A stretch of DNA of 64,000 nt from NCBI RefSeq assembly GCF_024347355.1, contig NZ_AP025465.1, positions 2,356,001 to 2,420,000 on the forward strand. Reading direction: 5' to 3'. Below are positions 51,198 through 60,447 of the stretch, piece after piece. The position numbers and the translations under genes were made by a program. The stretch is from Vibrio chagasii. GTDB taxonomy: Bacteria > Pseudomonadota > Gammaproteobacteria > Enterobacterales > Vibrionaceae. Numbering within the stretch: position 1 is the stretch's first letter; the number at the start of each line of letters is the position of its first letter. The notes under the pieces were generated by a model. It ran no database searches. It was not told the DNA's origin and was given only the letters and a program-made list of their open reading frames with translations.

Positions 51198-51225
51198 AAA
51201 AAGGCGACCTTAGTGTCGCCTTTTT
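51198..51225 (+). terminator. Intrinsic terminator of gapA
   Basis: 11-bp stem AAAAAGGCGAC/GTCGCCTTTTT with a 6-nt loop. Confidence 0.92.
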
Positions 51226-51375
51226 AATACCTGCTATCTTTTAACTTCGTCTATTTGAATCCACCAAGATAGCCCAAACGTAAAATTCAATTCCAATACT
51301 GGTTTGCTTGCACCTCTCATCACAAGCTTGAATCGAGTCAGCATTTGAATTCAATTTCCTTAGAAGGATCATGTA

Positions 51376-52260
51376 ATGGATTTATCAACTCTACCTGCAC
51401 TGGCTGTACTTTCTGACAACGTGACTATTGTTGAACACCAAGGTATAAAACTAGTTCGCGTTATTCACGAGAAGGCAGATGCGGCGATTTCACTGTTTGG
51501 CGGTCATGTTGTGTCGTTCCAACCACAAGGTCAAGAAGACCTAATTTGGATGAGTCAACAAGCTAAGTTTGATGGCAAAACAGCATTGCGTGGTGGTATT
51601 CCAGTATGTTGGCCTTGGTTTGGTCGCATTGCGGCACCTGCGCATGGATTTGCACGCTCAAGTGAATGGCAATTAGTTGAGCACCGTGAAAGTGAAGCGG
51701 GTGTGATTGTAAGCTTAGGTCTGAAGCCTAGTGAAGAGACGCTGGCAGTATGGCCTCATCAGTTCGATGCTCGCCTAAATGTTGAGATTGGTGATGAGCT
51801 AAAAGTAACATTAGATGTGAAGAACACAGATTCTCAACCATGGACTTTCTCTGGTGCGCTGCACACTTACCTAAACGTTGCAGACATCCATAACACAACC
51901 ACCACAGGTATGGGTGCTGAGTACATCGACAGCTTACAAGGTGGCAAGATCTGCCAAGGCGGTGCTGAGCTTGTGCTAACCGACACCATTGACCGAGTGT
52001 ACACTCAGCCAGAAGCGCAAATCTTAGTTGCGGACAAAAAACTTGAGCGTACTTTAACAGTTGAAAACCAAGGCCATAACTCTGCGGTCTTGTGGAACCC
52101 TTGGGCAGAAGGTGCTGCTGGTATGGGCGACATGCAAGATGATGGCTACCTCACCATGCTATGTGTTGAATCAACATTGCACGCGCCAAGTTTAGAGTCA
52201 GGTAAAACACTTCAGCCTGGCGAGAACCACCAGCTGATTACAACGATTTCTGTTCAGTAA
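51376..52260 (+). CDS. D-hexose-6-phosphate mutarotase (YeaD type)
   Basis: A 294-residue aldose-1-epimerase-superfamily protein: GGHVVSFQPQGQEDLIWMS, LRGGIPVCWPWFGR, the catalytic His in AHGFARSSEW, and a likely catalytic Glu in TMLCVESTLH. Members interconvert anomers of glucose-6-phosphate. It corresponds to E. coli yeaD, also downstream of gapA, but here it has its own terminator. Confidence 0.92.
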   Translation: MDLSTLPALAVLSDNVTIVEHQGIKLVRVIHEKADAAISLFGGHVVSFQPQGQEDLIWMSQQAKFDGKTALRGGIPVCWPWFGRIAAPAHGFARSSEWQLVEHRESEAGVIVSLGLKPSEETLAVWPHQFDARLNVEIGDELKVTLDVKNTDSQPWTFSGALHTYLNVADIHNTTTTGMGAEYIDSLQGGKICQGGAELVLTDTIDRVYTQPEAQILVADKKLERTLTVENQGHNSAVLWNPWAEGAAGMGDMQDDGYLTMLCVESTLHAPSLESGKTLQPGENHQLITTISVQ

Positions 52261-52296
52261 CCTGTTCAGTAAACTGTTCACTACGCAAGATATATT

Positions 52297-52322
52297 AAAG
52301 GCCGGTTCACTCCGGCCTTTTT
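52297..52322. terminator. Terminator between the mutarotase and nucleoside hydrolase genes
   Basis: 9-bp stem AAAGGCCGG/CCGGCCTTT with T on the plus strand. It lies between convergent genes. Confidence 0.88.
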
Positions 52323-52350
52323 ATTACTCTCAATCGGCTAACGCTCAAGC

Positions 52351-53319
52351 TTAACTCTGAGAATATCGAACTAACGTCTCTCTGTAGAGTGACAACAACG
52401 CTTCATCGTCTACTTTAACGCCGACCTTCTGCGCTGGGAATGAACTCCACTCATCATTCATGTATTTGCGTTGGTCGCTTTTCTGGATGGTCATACCTTC
52501 AGCAGGGCCGTCTGTTACAACTCTAATAGCACCACTTCGGCACTCAAATAAAGAAGGTTGGATAACATAAGCAATAGCTGATGGATCGTGAACGTGACAG
52601 CCTTCCATTCCCACCTTTTCTGAGTAGAACTTCAAATAGTAACGGCTTACATCCCAGATGAACTGCCCTACCTCTCCAGCATCATCTCTTAAATCATCCA
52701 AATATTGAGCAGTAAAGAAGCTCTCCACTGTTACATCAAGCCCGATAACCGTCACAGGCCATGATGCCGTGAAGACCTTGTCTGCAGCATGAGGATCATC
52801 GTGTATGTTCGCTTCAGCAAACGGCGTCACATTACCTCTGTGGTCATTTTCACCAAAGGCTCCGCCCATAATGACCAATTCCTTAACCAATTCGACAATG
52901 TCAGGGGCAGCTTCCAACGCCAGAGCAAGGTTAGTGAGAGGCCCAACAGCCACGAGGGTAATCTCTCCAGGCTCAGCACGAACACTATCAATAATGAACT
53001 GATAAGCGGGCTTTTCAATCGCTGAGACATCTAGTGAACTTGGCGCTTTCACATCACCAAAACCCGCTTCACCATGTACGACCACGGTAGCGCCAACTGG
53101 CTCTCTGACTAATGGCTTATCAGTGCCCTTTGCCACTAGCGCATTCATACCAAACTTCTGCTTTAGATAAAGCGCATTCTGAGTGCCGTTGTCTATCGTC
53201 GCATTGCCATAGACCGTCGTAATCCCCATCAGCTCAATCTCTGGATGAGCTTCAGCAAATAAAATGGCCATTGCGTCATCAATGCCTGGGTCCGTATCGA
53301 GGATAATTTTCTTTTTCAT
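52351..53319 (-). CDS. Nucleoside hydrolase (inosine-uridine preferring type)
   Basis: A 322-residue enzyme with the Ca2+-binding N-terminal DTDPGIDDAMAILFA motif, ITTVYGNATIDN, VGPLTNLALALE and VHDPSAIAYVI carrying the catalytic His/Asp. It hydrolyses ribonucleosides to base and ribose. Exact specificity cannot be assigned. No signal peptide, so it is cytoplasmic. No transporter gene is adjacent. Confidence 0.92.
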   Translation of the reverse strand: MKKKIILDTDPGIDDAMAILFAEAHPEIELMGITTVYGNATIDNGTQNALYLKQKFGMNALVAKGTDKPLVREPVGATVVVHGEAGFGDVKAPSSLDVSAIEKPAYQFIIDSVRAEPGEITLVAVGPLTNLALALEAAPDIVELVKELVIMGGAFGENDHRGNVTPFAEANIHDDPHAADKVFTASWPVTVIGLDVTVESFFTAQYLDDLRDDAGEVGQFIWDVSRYYLKFYSEKVGMEGCHVHDPSAIAYVIQPSLFECRSGAIRVVTDGPAEGMTIQKSDQRKYMNDEWSSFPAQKVGVKVDDEALLSLYRETLVRYSQS

Positions 53320-53524
53320 ATCAGTTTCTTATTCACGCTATTGAAGAGTGAACCATACCCAGAAAAACGGCAGACAAACGTGACCGAAATCGAAGCAATG
53401 ATTTTTAATGTTGTCAGGCCTAATACTCCGTAACTCCAGAGCCACTATTGACGGCTTTTTTGTTTAGCCTGACGGAGTCCTTTTTGATAGAATTTGCCGC
53501 CCTACTCTATGCTCTGAGATCGTC

Positions 53525-54340
53525 ATGCACTACCAATGCCCTCTGTGTCACCAACCTTTATCTCAAAACGATCGTACGTTTAAGTGTGAAAAGAACCATC
53601 AGTTCGATTTAGCAAAAGAAGGCTACGTCAACTTAATGCCTGCACATCATAAACGTTCAAAAGATCCAGGTGACAACAAAGAGATGATGCAAGCACGTCG
53701 TCGCTTCCTTGAAGGCAACCATTACGATCCTATGCGCCAAGCGGTAGTCGGCTTATGCTCTAGCTACCTGCCAGACACAGATCCTAGCCTGTTGGATATT
53801 GGCTGTGGCGAGGGATATTACACCAATGAAATCGCGTTGAATCTCCAGGATAAGAACGGTGCTATTTTTGGCCTAGACATTTCTAAGATTGCTATCAAAT
53901 ACGCCGCTAAACGCTACCCAGCAGTCGACTTCTCTGTTGCCTCTAGCCATCGCCTACCCTTTGCTGAAAACAGCTTAGACGGCATTCTACGCATTTATGC
54001 ACCATGTAAGGCAGAAGAGCTCCAACGCACAATTAAAGACAATGGTGTCGTGATTACAGTAACACCAGCAAGCCGACACCTATATCAGTTGCGTGACGCC
54101 ATTTATGATGGTGTGCGTTTACACGATGAAGATCCTGAATTGATCGAAGGTTTTACTCTTGAGCACCAAGAGCATCTAAACTATATGATGGAACTATCGG
54201 GGTCAGATGCATTCGACCTGCTACAGATGACGCCGTTTGCTTGGAAAGCGACTGAAGAGTTTAAACAACAACTCACCAACGCAGAGCAATTCAACTGTGA
54301 AGCTGACTTTATGCTAAGAGTGTACCGCAAAAAGATTTAA
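53525..54340 (+). CDS. rlmA: 23S rRNA (guanine-N1)-methyltransferase RlmA
   Basis: A 271-residue protein with an N-terminal zinc finger C-x2-C...C-x4-H (CPLCHQPLSQNDRTFKCEKNHQFD region) and a SAM-dependent Rossmann methyltransferase domain with LLDIGCGEGYYTNEIA. It methylates 23S rRNA at G745 in E. coli. The 120-nt leader has unusual complementary segments. Confidence 0.94.
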   Translation: MHYQCPLCHQPLSQNDRTFKCEKNHQFDLAKEGYVNLMPAHHKRSKDPGDNKEMMQARRRFLEGNHYDPMRQAVVGLCSSYLPDTDPSLLDIGCGEGYYTNEIALNLQDKNGAIFGLDISKIAIKYAAKRYPAVDFSVASSHRLPFAENSLDGILRIYAPCKAEELQRTIKDNGVVITVTPASRHLYQLRDAIYDGVRLHDEDPELIEGFTLEHQEHLNYMMELSGSDAFDLLQMTPFAWKATEEFKQQLTNAEQFNCEADFMLRVYRKKI

Positions 54341-54341
54341 T

Positions 54342-54356
54342 TGATATTGATTATCG
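54342..54356 (+). promoter_or_regulatory. Fur-like box upstream of chaN
   Basis: TGATATTGATTATCG matches the 7-1-7 Fur palindrome with two mismatches. It starts right after the rlmA stop and 60 nt before the chaN ATG. It fits the haem/iron-linked role of ChaN-type lipoproteins. Confidence 0.6.
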
Positions 54357-54415
54357 TTTGCATTGAAATCTCATCTTGCCTCCTTTAGTATGCGCGTTCT
54401 TCAAGGAGGCATTTC

Positions 54416-55369
54416 ATGCAACGTATTATTCTTATCGGATTAGCCACTCTTCTCACAGCTTGTGCTAATCAACCTTCAGAAAACACTTCTCAAAAAGTGG
54501 TTCAACCGGAAACCGTTTCCACCTACTACGATTATCAGTTTGCCTCACCAAAAGGTGAAGCACTCTCTCTTAACGCTTTACCTCAAGAACTGCTAGACGC
54601 TGACGTTATTCTTATTGGCGAATGGCACACTCATTCCGCCATCCACCGCTTTCAAACTGACTTCTTAAAAGCGCGCCAAAACACAGGTTTAAACATTGCC
54701 CTGTCAATGGAACAGTTCACTCGAGAACACCAAGACACACTTAACCGATACCTAAACGATGAGATTGGTGAACAAGTGCTTATCTCTCAGGCTGCCGCTT
54801 GGCCAAATTACGAAAGTGATTACCGCGCATTAGTAGAGTTCGCAAAAGCGAATGACTTAGATGTTATCGCAGCGAATGCACCAAAGCCCTTTGTTCAGTG
54901 TATTGGCCGTAAAGGGTTACCGTATCTAGAACAGCTTTCTTCGGAACAGAGAGATTGGGTAGCGACTGAAGTTAATATTGGCGATAGCCCTTACAAAGAC
55001 AAGTTCATGGCATCGATGCACCACGGTACGCCTGAACAAACTGAAAAGCAGTTTGCCGCTCAAGTGACTTGGGATGAAACCATGGCGGAATCGATTGTCG
55101 ATTACCTAGCAACGAACCCTGACAAACAAGTGATTCATGTCGCAGGTAAATTCCATACGGAAGGTGGTTTAGGCACAGCCGCTTCTATCTCGCGTCGCAA
55201 TCCTGACCTGAAAGTCGCCATCATCACGCCTGTTGATGCATTGTCTTCAGATTCAAGTGATTACCAACTACAGGTATTGTCTCCACCCATACGTTTTGTT
55301 CAGAAAGAAAACCGCATGAAGGCATATAAACACCTATCTAAACGCAGCTCAGATCTACAATGTGATTGA
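54416..55369 (+). CDS. ChaN family lipoprotein (haem-binding uptake type)
   Basis: A 317-residue protein with a signal peptide and lipobox LLTA-C16. The ChaN/DUF399 domain shows ILIGEWHTHSAIHRFQ near residue 63, SMEQFTREHQDTL, and KQVIHVAGKFHTEGG near 245. The family is of the Tiki/EreA type; characterised relatives bind haem as dimers at the outer membrane in iron-uptake loci. Nearby chemistry is unrelated (rlmA upstream), so the Fur-like box is the main iron link here. Confidence 0.85.
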   Translation: MQRIILIGLATLLTACANQPSENTSQKVVQPETVSTYYDYQFASPKGEALSLNALPQELLDADVILIGEWHTHSAIHRFQTDFLKARQNTGLNIALSMEQFTREHQDTLNRYLNDEIGEQVLISQAAAWPNYESDYRALVEFAKANDLDVIAANAPKPFVQCIGRKGLPYLEQLSSEQRDWVATEVNIGDSPYKDKFMASMHHGTPEQTEKQFAAQVTWDETMAESIVDYLATNPDKQVIHVAGKFHTEGGLGTAASISRRNPDLKVAIITPVDALSSDSSDYQLQVLSPPIRFVQKENRMKAYKHLSKRSSDLQCD

Positions 55370-55553
55370 GCTCGCTTAACCTTCTACAACAAACATATGT
55401 ATCGGCATAGGAATTGCTTAAATACCAAGCAGTTTTGATTAAGCAGAAGAAAATGTAATGTGCGAATAAAAAAACATCACTATCGATGATTAATTGCACA
55501 AGTTTTTCACACCTCTGCCGATACTATGTTTAAGGATAGGTAAGGAGAGCTAT

Positions 55554-55907
55554 ATGACGCCAGTAGGAACGAGTAATACTCAGCTATATTCGCCTTCGCA
55601 GATGAACGCTAAAAGTTCAGCTAACGAAGCTGAAAAGCCTGCGCCGCTTAAGGTTGAGCAAAATACGGTTAAACTTTCTGAAGAGGGCAAAGCGCTCTTA
55701 TCTGCCCTTAAAGAAATCGATAAAGAAGCTAAGAAGGTTGAAGCAGAAAACGCGACAGTTACCGATAAAGTTGAATCATTTGCTCACGGTGCTCTAGGTA
55801 TGGATCACCCAGATAAGATCGAAGAAGAAGATGACGGTTCTTATTCAGCGGGGCAATACCTATCCGCAGCGGCAACCGTAGGCGGTATTCTTCTTGCTCT
55901 AATATAG
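55554..55907 (+). CDS. Small protein of unknown function with C-terminal hydrophobic helix
   Basis: A 117-residue protein starting at the ATG at 55554 after a clear AAGGAG ribosome site; the frame continues upstream but without one. It has a polar Ser/Asn/Ala-rich N terminus and a Lys/Glu-rich helical middle (VKLSEEGKALLSALKEIDKE). An acidic stretch (IEEEDDGSYS) and a Gly/Ala/Leu hydrophobic C terminus (YLSAAATVGGILLALI) follow, which could insert in a membrane. No family recognised. The good ribosome site and coding-like composition support a real gene. Confidence 0.65.
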   Translation: MTPVGTSNTQLYSPSQMNAKSSANEAEKPAPLKVEQNTVKLSEEGKALLSALKEIDKEAKKVEAENATVTDKVESFAHGALGMDHPDKIEEEDDGSYSAGQYLSAAATVGGILLALI

Positions 55908-56040
55908 CCTTACCTGCGTAGTCCTTTGATCGTATTTTATTCAAAATAAAAGCGATTTGTCGTCACGACAATAGACCCGATTAGGTCAGAAAAACGAGTT
56001 CATTCCATAATTCCGCTCTCATTTAAATGGAATAATACTC

Positions 56041-57927
56041 GTGAAAAACACTTTTGAGCTTATCGATAAGCCAACCTTCTTTGGTGCGATTGCACTCCTC
56101 CTCACGATAGTTTTCCCGCTCATTCTGTTCCCTGCTCAAGGCGCAGACTGGATTGCGGTTGCGAAAACATTCATGACTGATCAACTTGGTTTTCTATATC
56201 TAGCGCTAGGTCTCGCAGCCTGTGCATTTATGGTGTACGTGGTGTTCAGTGATATGGGACAAATTAAACTAGGCGAAGCTGATGAAGAGCCTGAGTTTAA
56301 AACTGCTTCATGGGCTGCCATGCTATTTTGTGGGGGTATCGGTGCAAGTATCTTGTACTGGGGCTGTATTGAGTGGGCTTACTACTACCAATCACCTCCT
56401 TTCCAACTAGAGCCTGGCAGTGAAGAAGCAGTACGCTGGGCAGCGACCTACGGTCTGTTCCACTGGGGACCAATCGCATGGTCTATCTACCTAATTCCGG
56501 CAATTCCTATCGCTTACTTCTTCTACGTACGTAAACAACCTGTTCTAAAGATCTCAAGTGCACTAATGCCTGTTCTTGGTGAGCACCGTAGTAAAGGCGT
56601 ACCAGGAAAGATCGTTGATATCCTATTCATTTTCGGCCTATTAGGTGGCGCAGCAACAACCTTAGGTTTAGCAGCACCTCTAATCACCGAAGGCTTGAAT
56701 CACCTGTTTGGCCTACCGAAAAACAACCTGACACAAGTGACGGTTCTTTTGGTCTGTACTGCTATTTTTGCTTACTCGTCTTACGCAGGTTTGGAAAAAG
56801 GCATTAAGATCCTGAGTAACATCAACTTCTGGGGTGCAATGGGTCTATTGGCTTTCGTACTGATTGCTGGTCCAACGATCTTCATGCTGGAAACCGGCTT
56901 AGACTCGATTGGCCGTCTGCTGTCTAACTTCTTCGTGATGGCGACATGGGCTGAACCATTTGGTGGCTACGGCACATTCGAAAATACGCACTTCCCACAA
57001 GACTGGACGATTTTTTACTGGGCATGGTGGCTAGTATTTGCACCAAGTATGGGTCTATTTGTAGCGCGTATCTCTCGCGGTCGAACCATCAAACAAATGG
57101 TGTCAGGTTCTATCTTCTTTGGTTCACTAGGTTGCTTCCTATTCTTCATGATCTTGGGTAACTACGGTCTGTCTCTACAACTGTCTGGCGAGCTAGATGT
57201 TGTAGCTGTACTAAACAATGAAGGCGCAACTAAGGCTATCTTCTCGATGCTGGCACAGTTACCGATGAGCACAATCGTTATCGCGGTATTTACACTACTG
57301 TGTATCATTTTCACTGCGACTACCTTTGACTCTATCTCATACATCCTTGCCTCTGTTGTTCAGAACAACGTGACAGAAGAACCAATGCGTTGGAACCGTA
57401 TGTTCTGGGCATTCACACTGTCGTTCTTACCAACGATTCTGATGTTCCTGGGTGGCTTGAGTACGTTACAAACTGCAGCGATTGTTGGTGGCCTACCGCT
57501 ACTGGCTATCTCTGTGATGTTGATGATTTCAGCAGTGCGCGCAACTAGCCTCGATTTACGTCACCAAGATGCGTACATCGAACCAACGATTAACATCGAA
57601 GAACTGCCAGACATGGATCCATGGTCAGCTGAAGGTATGGCACTGGCGCAGTTTGAGAAAGAAAGAGACGCTGCGCAAGAAGCTGCAGAGCTTGAGCGTG
57701 TTGCTTATACAGAACTAGCAGCAGTGAAAAAAGAAATTCGCGCTTATGTGCTAGAACAAGGTTCACAAATGGAAACTCACGAGTTACCAGAGAACCTTCA
57801 GCAAGCACTTGAGCAGGCCGAGAGTAATCTTAGTGCCGCACAAGCGAAAAAGGTCGAGTTATCTGAGCAGGCTCAGAATGCTCGAATCGCGTTCAACCAA
57901 GTGGTTGCAGATCTACCGCTTGCTTGA
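56041..57927 (+). CDS. BCCT family betaine/carnitine/choline-type transporter
   Basis: A 628-residue transporter starting at GTG 56041 with 12 membrane helices. BCCT landmarks are GGIGASILYWGCIEWAYYYQ in TM3, the aromatic TM8 segment WTIFYWAWWLVFAPSMGLFVARISRGRT, and FTATTFDSISY. After about residue 515 there is a ~110-residue cytoplasmic tail that is Glu/Ala/Lys-rich and likely coiled coil. The substrate is not determinable by eye. The family transports compatible solutes by Na+ or H+ symport, or exchanges carnitine-type compounds. An intrinsic terminator follows. Confidence 0.9.
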   Translation: MKNTFELIDKPTFFGAIALLLTIVFPLILFPAQGADWIAVAKTFMTDQLGFLYLALGLAACAFMVYVVFSDMGQIKLGEADEEPEFKTASWAAMLFCGGIGASILYWGCIEWAYYYQSPPFQLEPGSEEAVRWAATYGLFHWGPIAWSIYLIPAIPIAYFFYVRKQPVLKISSALMPVLGEHRSKGVPGKIVDILFIFGLLGGAATTLGLAAPLITEGLNHLFGLPKNNLTQVTVLLVCTAIFAYSSYAGLEKGIKILSNINFWGAMGLLAFVLIAGPTIFMLETGLDSIGRLLSNFFVMATWAEPFGGYGTFENTHFPQDWTIFYWAWWLVFAPSMGLFVARISRGRTIKQMVSGSIFFGSLGCFLFFMILGNYGLSLQLSGELDVVAVLNNEGATKAIFSMLAQLPMSTIVIAVFTLLCIIFTATTFDSISYILASVVQNNVTEEPMRWNRMFWAFTLSFLPTILMFLGGLSTLQTAAIVGGLPLLAISVMLMISAVRATSLDLRHQDAYIEPTINIEELPDMDPWSAEGMALAQFEKERDAAQEAAELERVAYTELAAVKKEIRAYVLEQGSQMETHELPENLQQALEQAESNLSAAQAKKVELSEQAQNARIAFNQVVADLPLA

Positions 57928-57974
57928 CTTTAGCCATGACGCTGCCCACGAGTTTGGGCCCTCCTAAATAAGCC

Positions 57975-58004
57975 AAAGGCTCACAGAAAAGTGAGCCTTT
58001 TTTT
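57975..58004 (+). terminator. Intrinsic terminator of the BCCT gene
   Basis: 10-bp stem AAAGGCTCAC/GTGAGCCTTT with a 6-nt loop and T7. Confidence 0.92.
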
Positions 58005-58120
58005 ATTTCTATTCCAAGATTTGAGTTATTGCTCAATTTTATATTTATGAAATAAATATGAAACAAAGTTGACATATTTGAGTGTTTTAATCACCCCGCT
58101 TATATAAAAAGGGATAAACA

Positions 58121-59698
58121 ATGAAGCACTTTATGAAACCTGTTATTGCCGCAGTGGCAACGTCAACACTCTCATTCAATGTACTTTCAGCAGAAATCAA
58201 AAATGTCATTCTAATGATTGGCGATGGTATGGGACCTCAACAAGTTGGCTTATTAGAGACTTATGCAAACCAAGCACCTAACTCAATCTATAAAGGTCAA
58301 AAGACCGCCCTTTATCAGCTTGCTCAAGAAGGCGTGATTGGTTCATCTCTTACCCACCCAGAAGATGCGATTGTGGTCGACTCTGCTTGTTCCGCAACCA
58401 TGCTTGCTACAGGTATCTACACAGGTTCAGAAGTTATTGGTATTGACTCCCAAGGCAATCATGTAGAAACCGTACTAGAGAAAGCGAAAAAAGCGGGTAA
58501 AGCAACCGGGCTGGTTTCCGATACGCGCTTAACTCACGCAACACCTGCCGCATTCGCCGCGCATCAGCCACACCGCTCTCTAGAAAACCATATTGCTAGC
58601 GATATGCTGGAAACAGGTGTCGATGTGATGCTTTCTGGCGGGCTACGTCACTGGATCCCTAAGTCAACCAATGATAAAGGCGAAACCTACAAACAACTTG
58701 AGCAACTGACCCAAGGTGACGTTTATCTCAAGTCAAAACGTAAAGATAACCGCAACCTTCTTGCTGAAGCCCAGAAAGACGGCTATCAATTAGCGTTTAA
58801 CCGAGATATGCTCGACAACGCTGACGGCGACAAATTACTTGGTCTATTCGCGTACTCTGGCATGGACGATGGCATCGCATATAGCAATAAAAAGCTGAGT
58901 GGCGAACGCACACAACCGAGCTTAAAAGAGATGACGCAAAAAGCGCTTAACGTCTTATCAAAAGATGAAGATGGCTTTTTCCTAATGGTTGAAGGCGGTC
59001 AGATAGATTGGGCTGGGCACAGTAATGATGCGGGTACTATGCTGCACGAACTGCTCAAGTTTGATGAAGCAATTCAAACGGTATACGAATGGGCAAAAGA
59101 TCGTGAAGACACAATCGTAATCGTCACAGCAGACCATGAAACTGGCTCTTTCGGCTTTAGCTATTCATCAAGTGAGCTACCAAAGCCACAGAAGCGCCCA
59201 GGAGAAGCCTTTACCGATCGTGATTATGCGCCAAACTTTAACTTCGGTGCCTTCGATATTCTTGATGGTTTATACAATCAGAAACAAAGCTACTACGGCA
59301 TGATCAGTGAATACCAAAAACTCGACAAAGCTGAGCAAACGCCTGAGAAATTCGCTGAGATCGTGAATAAAAATAGTGAATTTCAAATCACCGCAGAACA
59401 AGCGAAAAAGGTACTAGCAAGTAAGCCAAACCCATATCGACTGGCGCAACACAAGTACCTTTCTGAAGAAAATGTACCAGCCATCAACGATTTCGATGCC
59501 TTCTTCCCATATAACGACCGTGGCAACCTACTTGCTCGAGAGCAAGCAACAGGTCAAAACATCGTTTGGGGTACAGGCACACACACACACACACCTGTGA
59601 ACGTGTTTGCTTGGGGGCCTGCAGAAAAAATATTACCAGTATCAAAAATTATGCATCACTCTGAGCTTGGTGAATACATCAAACAGCAAGTAAATTAG
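58121..59698 (+). CDS. Alkaline phosphatase (periplasmic)
   Basis: A 525-residue protein with a signal peptide (about 1-24, ending LSA) and an alkaline-phosphatase fold. Metal and active-site motifs are LMIGDGMGPQQVG, the nucleophile Ser in VVDSACSATML, SDTRLTHATPAAF, FFLMVEGGQIDWAGH, VTADHETGSFGF, and GTGTHTHTPVNVFAWG at the C-terminal zinc site. It hydrolyses phosphomonoesters for phosphate supply. A convincing Pho box was not found upstream. The THTHT codons lie in a (CA)7 repeat. Confidence 0.93.
   Translation: MKHFMKPVIAAVATSTLSFNVLSAEIKNVILMIGDGMGPQQVGLLETYANQAPNSIYKGQKTALYQLAQEGVIGSSLTHPEDAIVVDSACSATMLATGIYTGSEVIGIDSQGNHVETVLEKAKKAGKATGLVSDTRLTHATPAAFAAHQPHRSLENHIASDMLETGVDVMLSGGLRHWIPKSTNDKGETYKQLEQLTQGDVYLKSKRKDNRNLLAEAQKDGYQLAFNRDMLDNADGDKLLGLFAYSGMDDGIAYSNKKLSGERTQPSLKEMTQKALNVLSKDEDGFFLMVEGGQIDWAGHSNDAGTMLHELLKFDEAIQTVYEWAKDREDTIVIVTADHETGSFGFSYSSSELPKPQKRPGEAFTDRDYAPNFNFGAFDILDGLYNQKQSYYGMISEYQKLDKAEQTPEKFAEIVNKNSEFQITAEQAKKVLASKPNPYRLAQHKYLSEENVPAINDFDAFFPYNDRGNLLAREQATGQNIVWGTGTHTHTPVNVFAWGPAEKILPVSKIMHHSELGEYIKQQVN
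59578..59592 (+). repeat. (CA)7 microsatellite inside the alkaline phosphatase gene
   Basis: An uninterrupted CACACACACACACAC run encodes the Thr-His-Thr-His-Thr metal-site segment. A gain or loss of one unit would frameshift the last ~35 codons. Confidence 0.9.
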
Positions 59699-59724
59699 CC
59701 TGAGATTTTTTGCTAGCTTAACTT

Positions 59725-59746
59725 AACGCCCTGCGGGGCGTTTTTT
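59725..59746 (+). terminator. Intrinsic terminator of the alkaline phosphatase gene
   Basis: 7-bp stem AACGCCC/GGGCGTT with a T6 tail. Confidence 0.88.
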
Positions 59747-59814
59747 GTTTTAAGAGTTAAAGCGTTTAAGAATTTAAGCTAAGTAAGTTTCAAATTTAGG
59801 TGACACCAAATAGC

Positions 59815-59848
59815 AAAACAGCCGCTGTTGAGCGACTGTTTTTTTTAT
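59815..59848. terminator. Second terminator, between convergent genes
   Basis: Stem AAAACAG-C-CGCT/AGCG-A-CTGTTTT (one mismatch), T8 on the plus strand and T4 on the minus. It lies 3 nt past the YcgN stop. Confidence 0.75.
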
Positions 59849-59850
59849 CA

Positions 59851-60288
59851 TTAACGATTTGGGTGATTAAGGATGTGGTCTTCCCAATCCACAACATCAA
59901 TTTCGTACACAACTTTGTTGCGAACGCTTTCACCCGCAGCATGCATTTCAGATTTAGAACCTGTGATTAATGGGTGCCACTCTGGAAGCGGCTTCGACTC
60001 TGATAGCAGTCGATAAGCACAAGTATCAGGTAGCCAATGGAACTCATCGATCTTGTCACGAGTTAGCTTCAGACATTCTTCACCTGAAGTGAAACGGTTT
60101 GGATAGTCCTTACAAGAACACGTTTTGTCGTTCAGCCAACTACACGCCACATTGGTGTAGTAAACCTCATCGCTATCTTCATCCATAAGCTTATGCAGGC
60201 AACACTTACCACAACCATCGCACAGAGATTCCCACTCTTGCTCGGACATCTGCTCTAGTGTTTTTTCTTGCCAAAATGGATTCGTCAT
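59851..60288 (-). CDS. ycgN: YcgN family (UPF0260) cysteine-cluster protein
   Basis: A 145-residue protein with the cluster [16 protein letters not shown] near residue 24, then C-x-W...C-x-C-x2-Y-x-NRF and WLPDTCAYR. It probably binds a metal or iron-sulfur centre. Function not established. It is divergent from another, smaller cysteine-cluster gene. Confidence 0.9.
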   Translation of the reverse strand: MTNPFWQEKTLEQMSEQEWESLCDGCGKCCLHKLMDEDSDEVYYTNVACSWLNDKTCSCKDYPNRFTSGEECLKLTRDKIDEFHWLPDTCAYRLLSESKPLPEWHPLITGSKSEMHAAGESVRNKVVYEIDVVDWEDHILNHPNR

Positions 60289-60447
60289 AGGATTACTTCT
60301 TACTCTTTTACTGGGGTGCGTGTTATACCGCTAGCCCATAAAAAGTTCAAGGATAATAATTGTTCATTCTTTGATCCAATCAATAGCTGTCACTGCCATT
60401 ATTTTTTGCTACTATCGCGCACCCTGTTATTTAGTGAGTTTAATTTG

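Noticed and set aside
58005..58120. Pho box upstream of the alkaline phosphatase gene
   Set aside because: No pair of CTGTCAT-like repeats at the right spacing; the TTGACATATTTGAG stretch is too weak.
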